A DNA stretch of 64,000 nucleotides from Stercorarius parasiticus (Eukaryota; Chordata; Aves; Charadriiformes; Stercorariidae), in assembly GCA_013396915.1 (NCBI GenBank), contig VWZL01000808.1, positions 1,178,001 through 1,242,000 of the forward strand. The letters run 5' to 3'. The position numbers and the translations under genes were made by a program. Of the stretch, positions 49,981 to 62,491 are shown piece after piece; the first letter of the stretch is position 1; each line of letters starts with the position of its first letter. The notes under the pieces are model-generated. The model made no database searches. It was not told where the DNA came from and saw only the letters and a program-made list of their open reading frames with translations.

Positions 49981-51759
49981 ACAGGCTGTGCTGCAACATT
50001 TCAGGGAGCCAAACCTCCATTTGCGGCAGGGATCTTCGCTGAAACAAGATCAGCATTGCTCGAGTCAAACTCCAGGCTGCCTTGACGCCAAGCCCAATTC
50101 TGCTAAATGTTCAAAATCTTCACAGATTTCTCCGTGCAGCCAGGAGAGCCAAGTCCAACACTGAAACGAAATCTGTTCCACTTTCTCAAGATTAAGATCT
50201 TTCATTTCCAGCGTTTAATTCACAGCTTTTAATGCATAAGAAATAACACTTATCTGAATTAGCTTCTCCACTGCTTTTACAGACCGCATCGCATCGATCC
50301 AGGCTTCCCCAATGTAATTTGCTTTGGGATCGCCACCATCCAAAAGAGGAAGTTTGCTGCAGGATGGCAGTGGCGGAACCAGCTCTCGCTCTGTGTTGGG
50401 CAAAAAGGAGTTTCAGGAGGCATTACAGACCCGGCCCAGATCCTTCTCCTCCCATGTAACGTATGCTCTGGTTAAGGAAAATTTACGCAGCTACAAAAGG
50501 AGACACTCTTCTCCTTTCCCCTGGAGAAAAGGCAGTTGGATATCTCCATCTAATTTCTACGGCGCTTTACATGCCGCTAGCATTATGCATCTCGCATCGC
50601 ATCTTCAGTAAGCTATTACACTGCCGCGGAACAACATTGTAAACAACACGCTGAAAACAAACTTAGAAGTATAAATTATGTTCACCGACTCAAAAATAGT
50701 TGCTTGGGAAGTCTCACGCCATGGGGCCACTTGCCTCTTAATTACAGGCTGCTGACCGTCTCGTTAACTTTGTCTCCCACAAGTGTCATAACAGGGGAAG
50801 TGGTAAGATACCAAGTATGGATCATAGTTAATGAAGTTGTTTAGCATGGATGAAATTATTTCGTATCATATTCATTACAGTAATCTTGCATAAAATAATT
50901 TCTTGGCTTAATATTCACAGAATTTCAGCATTCCTCACACAGGCTTTGCTTCAATTATCTATAATGATTAAGTCTACCATTTAAATGGTAATTTGAAACA
51001 TTTCTGGCGCTACGAGAACAGAGGAAGCTTTACTATGATGTGATACAAATAGAACAAGACACAAATAGGCCAATGAAACATAGTAAATGTAACATATCGG
51101 ACTAAAAGTTTTCATTATATTATTCAAATACTTAAGTCTTCTTTATAGATTGATAGGAAGATGCATTGAAACAACATTCTGTGTTGTCCCTTCCATGAGG
51201 ATTAGAAGCCAGGTTACCTGCCTGGTCTAGAACACAAGCTGGAAGATGCTCTGGTGGCTTCACGTGCCAGGAATACTTAAGAGTATTCTGTATTTTGGAC
51301 TTTTGAGGCTAAGGAAGGAGTAGATTGCTAAATATTACTGTTGATGGTAACAGGTAGCCTCCTTCTGTTGCTCTTTTTTAATCCAGTGATTTTTCTTCCG
51401 CGATGTCTGCTGGGCATGGTTCCGTGGAAGGCAGCAGAAGTGGTTTGGGATTTTTTTTCTGCAGTGGGCTTTGAGGGCCCTCATTTTTGAAACAGAACCT
51501 GGAGACAAAACTTCTTTTTCAATGAAAAATTTGGGGTGGAGCAAAGGGGAGTAAGTTTGGGGTTTTGAAGGAATTTAAGTGATCCCCCCACTTTTAAAGA
51601 TGTTTTACCTCATGCTGAAAAACAAGAGCTCGTCTCCAAATGGAAACAGAAGGTGTTTAACACGCCAAAAAAAGCATACATTTATAAAGGCACAGCAAAG
51701 AGATGGTGGCATTTCGGCAGAAACACTCTGCTCCTTCTCTTTCACAGGGCTTTCATGGA
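49981..51759 (-). other. MACROD2: Intron between the two CpG-rich segments
   Basis: AT-rich again after about 50.6 kb. No exon, RNA gene or repeat was recognised. Nothing else of note. Confidence 0.5.
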
Positions 51760-52020
51760 GCCAGTCCACAGGCTTCCCGCTGCAGCAGGAATTTCCCAGG
51801 ACGTCAGCTCAGCCCCGTGCCGGGCACAGAAGAGCAGAGACTCCACGCACCGTTGCACCCTTCAGACTCATCCTCCCTCCGACACGTCCCCCCCATCACC
51901 GCTGAGTCAGTCGGAGGAGTCAAGCTGGGCGTCCGGCAGCACAAATTGTCGGCGTTACGCCGGCGATCGCACAGCTCGCGCCAGGTGACGGAGGAAGGGA
52001 ACGGCTTCAGCGCTAGGAGA
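51760..52020. promoter_or_regulatory. Small intronic CpG island with a perfect AP-1 site
   Basis: By hand count, 51761-52020 has about 23 CpGs in 260 bp and about 64% G+C, giving an observed/expected ratio near 0.85-0.9. That passes the usual CpG-island thresholds (over 200 bp, over 50% G+C, ratio over 0.6). CpGs are densest at 51948-51990. A perfect AP-1/TRE site TGAGTCA lies at 51903-51909 and a gtgacgg CRE-half-like site at about 51985. All three plus-strand frames are open for over 100 codons, a composition effect. It could be an alternative promoter, an enhancer or a nested-transcript start; no TATA box is seen. Confidence 0.5.
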
Positions 52021-53695
52021 TAATTCGCCAAGCTGTTTCGCTGCTCCTGAAGCTAATCTGTAATTTTACAGCATGTTAAGTTGATTTTTATAGGAAGGCT
52101 TCTGTTAAAACACAAAACTCTAGGCTCCAGCCTGCAAGAAGCTCATCCACACACTCAGGAGAGGAAAATCTCAGGCTTAAACACGCTGGGCCAACTTTTT
52201 TTTTCCCTGGGAGCATTTTAAAGTAGCTTATGAAATCAGCCACAAAATGTATACAGAAAGAAGTCCATAACATTTGAAACGGTATTGTATTTCACCCCAA
52301 TTTCACAGTTTTCCTCTTCCTACAGCATAATGAATTAAGTTTCCAATCTTGCCAATGGGTTTTTTTTTTTCCTCCGTATAGTACAAACACGGGTTTCTTC
52401 CTAATAGGCCACTTAGGATCTGTATAGTGAGAGTATTTCCAAAAGATCTGAAATTCGTTCATCAAAATAGGTTATGTCCCTGGTAGACTAAACGCTAACT
52501 TGAGAAGTCTAAACAGATGCTGTACGAGAAATAAAATGTTGGAGGCACATGGTGAAATAGCAGCACTGCTTGTAACCAATTGATCCTGTGACATTACAGC
52601 GTGAAGATGCTGCAGCTAAGAAAAACGTCAACTTCAGCTCAGCCCCAAACAAGTTATAATAGAAGCAACATTGGCTCAGGGCGTTTTTAAGGAATTAATA
52701 ACCAGCCAGGGTTAGTAGCCGGAGGCAAAGTCAAGGATTAAGCACTATGAGGATAAACACATACAGCAGCTTCAAATAATGTAGCTGACTTCAGTTTAAT
52801 CATTTTGTTTCACTTTCAAAAAAACTTATGATCTCTAGACAGAAAATATAATTCATATCTGCAAAAGAATATACACATACACACCTCCCCCAGGCAAGAG
52901 CCGAAGAGATAAATGGGAACACTGTAAAAAGTAAACATTTTCCTCTTACCAGCAGAAGGGGAAAGCTTCGACTGGTTACAATTAAAACAAACAAACAAAA
53001 CCTCCAGAAAATAGGCAAACACCACCAAAAAATAACCAAACGATATTAGCGACTGTATGGAAGAGAAAAGGTGACTTAGGTAGTCCCAAAACTCATCATT
53101 TTTGCCCCAAGAAGAATCATGGAGCACTCTCCTAACACAGCCTTCACCGCCCAGAAGGGTTTACAAAACCGAGGTAATATACCCAACTGTACATGCTTTC
53201 TTTTTTGCACAACCAGTAAATAAAAAAGTATCTTTGCTACATGTGTTGTTTCAAAGGATTACATGCTTCTTTTCTTTAAAATAAATCGGGCCAATAAACT
53301 TCAGACTACTCTGGAAACGCGTAGTCAGAACGAGAGTCAGATTTTGCTAATACGTAAATTAAAAGCATCTTTACAGCACTGTCGTGAGCTGTAAGTTCAC
53401 AAGACAAACTCCAATAAAGACACTAAAAAACCAAAACCAAGCCTTCAATTTTTAATAAAAATATTTCCTTCCATCGTTCAAAGTCAGGAAGGAATAAACG
53501 CAAGGTAATATGCTTCAGCATCTTTTTATTTGAGAAGGTCTAACCAGCCTAACTCAGAGAGCCTACTGTTGGAAGGTTTAACATCTCTTTATCTTTGCAG
53601 ACCAAGAGGAGAAAGAAGGCTGTTCTACATGGATGACTTTTTAACATTTACATCTAAATACAGTAGATGGCATTTGCTCTCCTGTGGTAGATACC

Positions 53696-53734
53696 TTTTT
53701 TTTTTCTTTTTTTTTTGTTTGTTTTTTTTTTTTT
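53696..53734. repeat. T-rich low-complexity tract
   Basis: Nearly forty bases of T broken by one C and two G positions, followed by aagcag. Likely to vary in length. Confidence 0.8.
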
Positions 53735-55157
53735 AAGCAGTGAAAGGTCACTCACTCACCAATGCAAAACTCTGATATTCCTTAAAAATACTTCAGGATT
53801 TTTCTTCCAATATTAATTACAGTATAGCAAATTTACAACGAGTAACTACAAAGATTCTGAGCTGAATTTCTCAGGCACCACCTTTCATTTATTATATATA
53901 CAAAAAATCTCACTCAAATATTAACATGCAATGGAAACGCTATCCATCTTTTTAATCTCTAATTTATATTGATACGGTGATAGAAGTGCATTTATTATTA
54001 ACAATTGACTTTTTAAAAGGTATAAAAAGGTAGGGATTTTTAGACAGCTTTTCAATAACTGAAATGTAAGCTGTCCTCAGTGAAGTCAGAGGATGCTTTG
54101 TCACGGACCAAATTAAGACCTCACCGTAAGCTTTTATTCGATCATTCTTCGTCCAGAAACACAACAGTTAGATCCTTAGAGATTTGTTTGATTGGAGTTG
54201 TTTCTAGTCAAAACACTTCTCCCGCAACCAGCACTTCTTGACTCACCCAAAAGAGCCTGTCACTGCAGAGAAAAGCATCATCTGCCTCCCCGAGCACGAG
54301 TTTTACAACAAGGGACTCGAGAGCTTTGGTCCAAATTCTTACATCTTCCCGTAGCTCCAGGGGGAAAACGTCCCTGGGGACTGAGACAATATTCGTGCAT
54401 GAATATCGCACAGGGATGTTGGAAAAGTTAACGTCTTGAGAGCACGACACTTCCTTCTCGGTGAAAGAAAACATGCACGAGGAGAAGAAAAAGAACTCAC
54501 TCCTTGTAAGTTATTGAAGACAGAATGGAAAACTCAAGAAAAAAATAAAAATGAAAGCAACATAAAGCTTTAAGAGGCCTTATATCCAATATGGAAAAAA
54601 ATCAGAGTATTTTAGTAAAATTTACTTTCGCAATTGCTGCTGATGAACTATGAATGAATGCAATTCTGAGCACCGAGACATGTTTTCATTGCCTCTTATA
54701 GATGGTATACTTCTGAATATTGAGCTATATTCTTGCAATGCTTTTCTATCTATAAATTCTACGCTTAACATAGGGTTATCCATTTGGTGAATTGCAAAAG
54801 CACATCATAAAATGCATTTTATCATGTATATGTGACAGTCTCACTTGCTATTAAAGTATCTTCCAAATACCATCGTGCTCTTGTAGAGCTCTAAAATAAA
54901 CATCAAATTCCAGCCACAAGTCAGAATCTCTGTCCTCTTGAACAGTTGAGTGTTGCCGCAACTTTACCCCCACCTCAAAGTACAGGTATTGAGTTCCAGT
55001 CCAGAGTTTGCAGGGAATTATCTCATAAATTATCAGTGTCAGGTGCATCTTTCTACCCCCTGAGGAACAACCGTTCATCTAATTTTTTTTACTCCTTAGA
55101 CAAAACAGATTCCCTGCTATCAATCCTCTTCGCCAAGCACAAAGTTGATAATATTAT

Positions 55158-55203
55158 GAAAAAAAAAAAAAACAACAAACCAAAAAACCCAAACCCAACC
55201 AAC
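55158..55203. repeat. A-rich tract with AAC and CCCAAA units
   Basis: A long A-run leads into aacaacaaacc, then aaaaaacccaaacccaacc. It is another member of the A-run/C-run motif class. Confidence 0.75.
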
Positions 55204-56775
55204 TTGTAATAGATTCAGCCTTCTACATTAAGTTTCATTTCTGCCTTTATTCATAACTCAAAAATACTGGCGGGTCTCCATGTTTCAAACAAGTATTTTT
55301 TTGACAGCTAGTGCCAGCAGTTCAGAAGGTTAGCCGCCTAAAAAGAGAGAAGCAAAAGCCACCAAACAAACAAAAAAGCCCCACATCTTCTCTTTGCAGG
55401 TCACCTAGTGTCTTCCCAGACGTCGAGTGCTGGCCTCCAGTGGGAAAAGCTTGGCTAAAATCCAGACTTATTACTATCCAGACCAAGTACAATATTTCAG
55501 AAGTACTTATTTTTATGTCTCATCAACATTTGCATAGTCTCTGTGCCTGGAAATTTCAGACCACCACGCACGGGCTGTCAGCTACCTTTACGCAGCACTA
55601 GCATTTGTCCTTCCTCAGAATATTTTTCCTCAGAACTCAGAAAATACCGATTTGTAGTTAGACAACGTATGTGTCACATCAAAATACATCCAATCATTTA
55701 AATCGTAACACATCACTCACCCCAAAATCTCTTTGCAAAGCAGATCTGTCACTGAATTTGTGACATTAAACAGACAGAACTGCTGTCTGCTAAAAGCAGC
55801 ATCTACAATTAAGCAAGCAGAATATATGAAGTGCCGTACGGTAACAGGAAGGTGGGATTTCAGTCACCTAAGGTAAGGTTTTCCCCGAGTTAATGTAACT
55901 AGCTCACATTTAACTGTCAAAGTTTCCTATAGACAATGGAAAGGAATAAATGGCTTAGACAGCAATTACTTCTAACTTATCTTCCATTCCTAATTTGATC
56001 AAGCTGAATCACTTTCTGTGATTTATTTCTCTCCACCGATTGTAATAGAAAGCTGAGAGACACATAGCTCACATTTAGGTGTTTAAAGGTTAGGCACATA
56101 AGAGGAGGTAAGATGGATCCTACCTTGAACTAAAATGTTTCATCCAAAAGCATGAGTTTGAGATTAGAGGTATCCTCCACAGCAAACCCAAGCTATTTAA
56201 GGCAGTTTCATGAAAACACACAGTGCATATCGCTAGAAAAAAAAAACAAGGTCTTGCTATAAACACACACCCAGAGATCACCTAGGTTTAAATAATGACA
56301 GCATGGAGAAGAGGCATCTACAGCGGGAACATGATCTGATCTGACAACTGATAACTGTCACAGACAATGCAGGCAGCAAAAATCACTTGGATCGCTCAAA
56401 ACCCAAAATTCTTGCAGGCATGTGTCAAGGACCTGATGCAGGATTCCCAAGTCCCGGTGGTCATGCCTTCAGGAATAAAAAGGACATTACATTTCTGGTC
56501 AACTTAGCTGGAGTCCAACCGATCTTCTCCCCGTAACAAAGCAGCCAAAAGAGCAGATGCTGAACATGGAATGTCAAACCATTTACCTCATTGCTCTGAC
56601 AAGAAACCTCACGGTCTGCACAGAATATGACTGGACCAGTAAGAAACACCCTAGCGTGCGTTTATCCATCCTCTGCACGACGTCCTGGCACCTGCCACCT
56701 TAGATTTCCAGTAACTGGAAACTCCAATGAGACAGAAGGCAAAACTTTTCATCGCTTGGGCAGTTAAGTATCAGA

Positions 56776-56932
56776 AAAGGTTGCCCAGAAACATTGTAAA
56801 ATCTCCATCCTTAGAGACATGGGAAGCTGAGCTGGACACAGCTCTGAGCAACCCTATCTGACTGGACCTGCTTTGAAGGTGGGGTTGGACTGGAGGAGTC
56901 CAGAAGTCCCTTTCAACCGAATGTATTCCATG
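56776..56932 (+). mobile_element. Old, degraded CR1 LINE tail
   Basis: The order of blocks follows a CR1 3' end: aggttgcccaga, atctccatccttagaga, gagctggacacagctctgag, caacc, ggggttggactgga, gtccctttcaacc, and a single decayed 8-mer (tattccatg). Many substitutions and the loss of the reading frame mark it as the oldest CR1 copy in the window. The ORF2 remnant is not open. Confidence 0.75.
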
Positions 56933-58988
56933 CCCGTCCTTTCAGAAAACAGCATCACGTATTGTAAAACCATCACCTGCAGTCACGTACTGGAAAGCAA
57001 TCCCAGTGATACGTCATCCCGGTTTTGACAATTTAGATTCAGGAAGAAAAAACTAACTTTACTCCCAAATAAACACATTAGAAAAAATTGCAGAACGACC
57101 ACGCTTTTGGCGAAACTACCATTTTGATTATATTTTTGAAGGTGCGAACATCTTTCATTATTTGCTTTATAAACCTGCATTTAGCACCTCTCCTCCTCCC
57201 CACCATCGCACCACCCCCAGAAGAAAAAAAAAGTCACCGATACACACAGATCAACCACAAACAAAATCAGTTGGAGGAACACTGAAAATTCATCTTTTAT
57301 CATCTGTGCCACCTAGCAACCCACAGTATCAGATCCGAGACATTTGCAAATCTGACACAGAGGAGTGCCTAAGCATGAGAACAGGAGGAGAGATAAAATC
57401 TCCTTTCCCACCTCAAAGATTCCAAAGGCACAAGAGTTTTCTGTTAGTTTTGAAATATTGTCACGCTTGCAACAGAATACTTGAATTATTTAAAAATTGC
57501 GTACTCAACTTTGGAGCAAATACAGGGGCTTCTGCGTGGCTGAGAATTTCATCTTCTATAAAACAGAACGCGGCCAGGTATTTCAGACATACTGAAAATT
57601 ATTCTCAACTTCAAAATTAAATGTAGGACAACTATGCTTTGCCTGATCTGTTGTGTGTAGCAATAGAAAGGGCAGCCTTCTCTCTTTAAATTTTTTCAAA
57701 TAAAATGGACAGACTTTAAGTCATTAACTAAAAGGTGACAGCCCAGTCCCCCTTCTTGGTAACATTCAAATTTCATCCAGGATAGCGAGTGAGGTATTAC
57801 AAAAATATTAACATAATTACTAGCACACATAATTACTAGCATGGTACTCATTTAATAAAATTTCTCAATTAGCTACGTAAATTCCTTACCTACCCACACG
57901 TTCCTGAGCCAGGGAAATAAACGTTAACAGACTGCACGCAATAGGTCGCAAAATTACAGCACAGCTGGGGAGGGACTCGAGGCCTCCTGGCTTCAGTGTT
58001 CTAGTGCTGGACCAAATTTTATTTCTGTTTTACGATTTATTTAATATTTCAGTAGTGTCATCTATACAAACAATGCATGTGACACTCAGTTCAATAAATG
58101 GCATGATGTATGTCATTTAAGTTCTTTTAAAAAATTGCAAGATTAATCTACTACAGTACCTTGAGAGTCATTCTAAAAAAAAAATTAAGTATTAAACATC
58201 TTTAATTTCAGTCAATAGTCTGGAAAGTATTGTAGCTTTTCACTTTTTAGGCACTCCCATTCATAAATCACAAGTGGATACAACAAACCCAATACTTTAT
58301 TTATAAGCTGCAGAGCAGTTTCTGTGATTTGTGCGTACAAAAAATGTAATTCAGGCTACATCTCAGGGAAGACATCCCTCTCCCGTTTTTTTTTTTCCTT
58401 AAAAAAAATATTCAGTGAAATTCAGTTTATGTGATGGTCAAAGTGCATTTAAAAAATTGCTTGGACAGATACATACATATTCATTCTGACAATTTCATCT
58501 TGATTTTCAGCCAGCCATTTCCCAACTGAGGTATCTTTTTTATATATATGTATACTTAGCTACCTTATATTAGCCATTCTGGACAAAGGGAACTTCATTA
58601 TTCATCTTTAGACCGCTTTTTCAGATTTTAAAATATATCGGCTTTCCTGCAGATTCTACATTTTTAAAAGAAATCAGACTTGAAAAACAGCAGCCTACTT
58701 ATATCTTTGCACGTGGAGGGGACTCCAGGAAAGCGACGCAAGGTTTGCCACGCAAAAGGAGGAGGCAACACGGAGACCAGAATTTAAAGGAGCAAAGGAG
58801 ATGAAGAAAAAAACGAAAAAATTGTAAAGAAAAATCAGAGATGAAGAGCACTGAGGCAAAACAGAGGCTGGGAACAACCATCAAGATTGGCAGCTGTCAA
58901 GAACTGAGTCACCCATTCAATCAACTAAGCAGCTCATCATGGGCAGAAATAACCTCCTCCAGAAGACTTCATCAGCCTTCCTCGAATA
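56933..58988 (-). other. MACROD2: Intron interior
   Basis: AT-rich, with a perfect 16-bp tandem duplication at 57811-57841. The plus-strand open frame at 57162-57620 (152 codons) is unrecognised. Nothing else is visible. Confidence 0.5.
57811..57841. repeat. Two-copy 16-bp tandem duplication
   Basis: The unit acataattactagca plus one base is repeated with period 16, starting at 57811 and 57827, with 15 matching bases per copy. Probably a recent replication-slippage event. Confidence 0.8.
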
Positions 58989-59157
58989 TCACAGAATCAT
59001 GGAATTGCCCAGGTTGGAAGGGACCTTTCAGATCATTGAGTCCAACCGTCAACCTAACTCTGACAAAAACCATCACTAAACCATATCTCTAAGCACTACG
59101 TCTGCCCGTCTTTTTTAAATCCCTCCAGGGATGGTGCCTCAACCACTTCCAATGCAG
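58989..59157 (-). mobile_element. CR1 LINE, short 3' tail on the minus strand
   Basis: On the plus strand it begins tcacagaatcatggaatt (two 8-mers in reverse) and continues ggttggaagggacctttcag and ggatggtgcctcaaccactt. It matches the copy at 23481-23698 at about 90% by hand alignment, with many differences of the CpG-decay type. Relative to that copy, a block expected after the caaccacttcc segment (ctgggcagcctgttcc in the usual CR1 order) is missing between two ttcc words, which looks like a short-repeat deletion. It has the same orientation as the inferred host gene. Confidence 0.9.
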
Positions 59158-60467
59158 CTCGCATCTCACTGTTACAAGAAACTCCATCTTCGCACCCTTT
59201 CTTCTTGAAATTCTGCGCCTCAAAGCAACCATCAGCAGTGAGTGGTGATCCAGCATAATTTGAAAAATCCATGAAAACCAGGCAAATCCTGGCTTCATCT
59301 CACAAACTGTCACACAGTAGCAACTACTGTTGTGAACTCGTACTTAAATGATACACAACAGCATCTTGTCACCGCAGCTGGGAGGAATATTTGTTTCTGT
59401 TTAAACGGGGAGGAAAAAGTCAGCCAAATGTCTGTGCGAAATTGCGTCCTTAGCTCTGTTACAAGTCCACGTGACAATTACAAAAGTAAAGCTGAAAACG
59501 GGGGCAGCGCGTGAGCCCTGCACAGCGCAGAAGGAGTGGGGTCAACCAAGCCCAGCAGGGCTTCGAGGACCTCACAGAAAGCCCCTCCAAACGCAGCTTC
59601 AGAAGAGAGGGGAAAACATTATTCCATTTTTAAAGGCTTCCTAAAAGCAGTCTTAAGACTGTAAGAGGAGACATGCACAGATTAGTCCCTTAAGAAAAAT
59701 CAGTCTGCTTATTAAAACCGAGGAAAAGTGGCCTATTCATTTTTGGTTCTTTGGGATGTGCAAATAATTGCACGTCAAATCAGAAAGGCGTGAGAACCAC
59801 GAAACTCCTGGTCAGGTTTTGCTTCCACGTACACAGCCACAATCTCCATGCCTGCACACTGCTAAATATCCTTATGCACCGAAAGAAGGGAATCTAAAAA
59901 TCTGAAACATTTTTTCACTTTAGTTTTTCTATTGCCATGCAATCGACTTAATCAATATTTACTCCAGCATAGAGGAAAAAAATTATCTGTCCTTTTCTTT
60001 GTATATATAGCGGATTCTTCGATATCAATTATCAACAGATCTGTGCCGGTTAAAGAACTCAGAGAGGATTTTAATGCAGTGCAACAATAACCCAAGTCAT
60101 AAACCAGAAAGCCCAGCATTATGCATTAGTTCATTTCAAAGGAAACATAGAAATTAAATTATTTCTCCTACAAACTGCAAAACAACAATAAAATGGTAAC
60201 TACCATACTGAAGTTTTTATAGGATCCAATTAAGATACTGCATTGTTGTTTCGCCTTTTAAGTTCTGTTCAATATTTTTTCTTTATCCGTGTCCAACGTC
60301 CTTCACCCTCTCACTTCTAAAGGAAAATTCACCCTCGCTCACGTTTAGTTCTTGACACAAGAACTTTAGTCCTCAACTTGAGGTAAAGAGTCAAGGGCTG
60401 AAGCTGTTTTTCCAAGAGGACTCCAGTTAGCAGTCTTCCATTCGTATGTTACTTTCAGACCAGCTTC

Positions 60468-60569
60468 CTCTGCGGAGAGGTGGGGGAAGAGACGAGACGG
60501 TAGAGCGGATCTCGGGGCGACGGTTGATTTTCCTGGCGTTTGGAGTGTGAGGGAGAGGTTGCCGCAGAG
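60468..60569. other. Purine-rich segment with CpG cluster, bounded by 8-bp inverted repeats
   Basis: CTCTGCGG (60468-60475) and CCGCAGAG (60562-60569) are perfect inverted copies. Between them lies purine-rich sequence with about seven CpGs. No transposase, splice pair or known motif is visible, so the arms may be coincidental. Confidence 0.35.
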
Positions 60570-62466
60570 ATTTTGCCTGGTTAGGGAAGGCAACTCCTCC
60601 CTGCATTTCAGTAGACCACCTCAGCACAGCAAGTGGCTGCTAGGCTTGTATAATGACTATCTGCCTTTTATTTGCTACTAGGGGGAAAAAAATCCAACCT
60701 CTGATTCTTCACAGAACAACCAAGTTGTGGTTACTCCCATCATTTTTACTATTTACTACCTAAGCCCCTTTTCACCATAACCACTTGCTGCCCTATTTTT
60801 TTTATTTACTGGGCACCTTTTTTCCCCCCAGATGCACAAAACGCTTTCCACAAAGGAAAAGAATTTCCTTTTTTTTTTTCCTTAACTTCTTCTATCACAC
60901 TGGCTTTTTTTCAACTCTTCAAACTAAGTATTATCTTCAGAGTAAACAAGTTTACTTATCACCCATCATTTTAGCCTGACGCAATGAAAGGGCATGTACA
61001 CTGATAATCTCCATAAAATGCAAATGACCAATTGATTCATCGACTGACTGCCTTGTTTTGACCTAGCCTGCTTGTGATTCTTTAACGAGATTTCAATACA
61101 TTGGGGAGTGTCAAACCGCACTTAACTAATTTAGTTTTCAGGACGCTTATTTCGTGTGACACATGCAAAAGGCTTGGATTCACCGAGACAATCCTATATC
61201 CTTTGTGCAAAACTTCTGTAATAATCTCAAAACTTATTTTTTTCCAACAACACTTAATTATTTCAAGCTCATCCCGCTTACTGCTCACAGCTCCATTATC
61301 CTCTAGCTTCTTGGTTTTTCCTTCCCAAAAGCTTCTATATTTACTTGGAAACTAAAGACAGTTCTTACTAGACAAAAAACATTAAGGCTATTTTCTTCAC
61401 AGTTAATAAAACCCGAAATCCTAATCTCCTTCATTCCCATTGCTTTCCTCCAACAGAATCAGCGTACAATGTGGTTGTGAAGATAACCACCACAATTGCA
61501 TGAAATGGTGAACTAATTTCTTACAAAGTTGGTGATATTTTGTCACCCAAATATTTCACTTACTACACAAGAATCACTTTTCCACCCAGCAACGCCTTCT
61601 ATAGGTGCATCGACAGGCTCTTCAGTGCTTGCTAATTGCCTGTGCTTCCTTCTCGCTCCAAACTGCTCAAATTAAATTCTAATCTCAGCTCCATGGCAGG
61701 TCTTATTGAAGTGCTGGGTGAGGCATCTTTGCTCCTTCAGCTGGGAAATGAGGATAAAATATACCGTGTAGGCGCAACCCTGTGTCTGTGTGCGTGCCCG
61801 CACACTGTGTTAAGGGCGAAGCATTGCAAAACAATTAAGGACCACATCCTCGCCTGCCATCGTCACTGAGCCGGCCTCCCGCTTCATTCCTGACGCTACT
61901 TCCTTATTTGCGTTTTGCTTCAAAAATCCTTTTCTGCTCTCCTTGGGTTTTTTTCTTCCCTTTGCATTGATTTGTTTTGCTTCTAAAATGGAATGTAACA
62001 GCCGGTTAGCAGTTTGTTGCTCATTTATAGTTTATTCACCTTTTGTTGCTCTACGTTTTAGTTCTCCTTATTCAAATGAGCGTTACGTGCTGGGATTTTA
62101 GCATTAAATAAATGCTTTTCTGCTCAGTTTCACCTCTTACTAGCTCCAAACCCATCAAATATGTTATAAACAAAGACCTACCCCAGAACATAGAAAGCAG
62201 CACTTAAAAATCCAGTTTACCAGTGATGGATTAGGGATTTAATTCCCAAACTAGCAAACACAGTGGTCTCCTTGACCACCCAAATACAGTGATTTATACC
62301 CAGTGACAGATTAAGCAGTCTTCCTGGTTACATATCATTAGTGGAAATCAAAGTCATGTCAGATATTGATGGTAATACCTTTCAAAGGTACATTACTAGC
62401 CAAGCTTTATGAGCAGCTTTCACATGAATTATTCAGCGAACAACAATGCTTAAGATATATGCATGC

Positions 62467-62491
62467 ATATATATATATATATATATATATA
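62467..62491. repeat. (AT)12 dinucleotide microsatellite
   Basis: Twelve uninterrupted AT units plus one A, preceded by gcatgcat. Likely polymorphic. It could extrude as a cruciform. Confidence 0.9.

Larger units (their letters stand above)
52021..56775 (-). other. MACROD2: Intron interior
   Basis: AT-rich sequence with no supported exon. It holds a T-rich tract (53696-53734) and an A-rich tract with C-runs (about 55158-55203). Open frames are short and unrecognised. Confidence 0.5.

Noticed and set aside
51579..52023. Three overlapping plus-strand frames of over 100 codons
   Set aside because: All three frames open at once is a sign of high G+C composition, not of coding. The region is better read as a CpG island.
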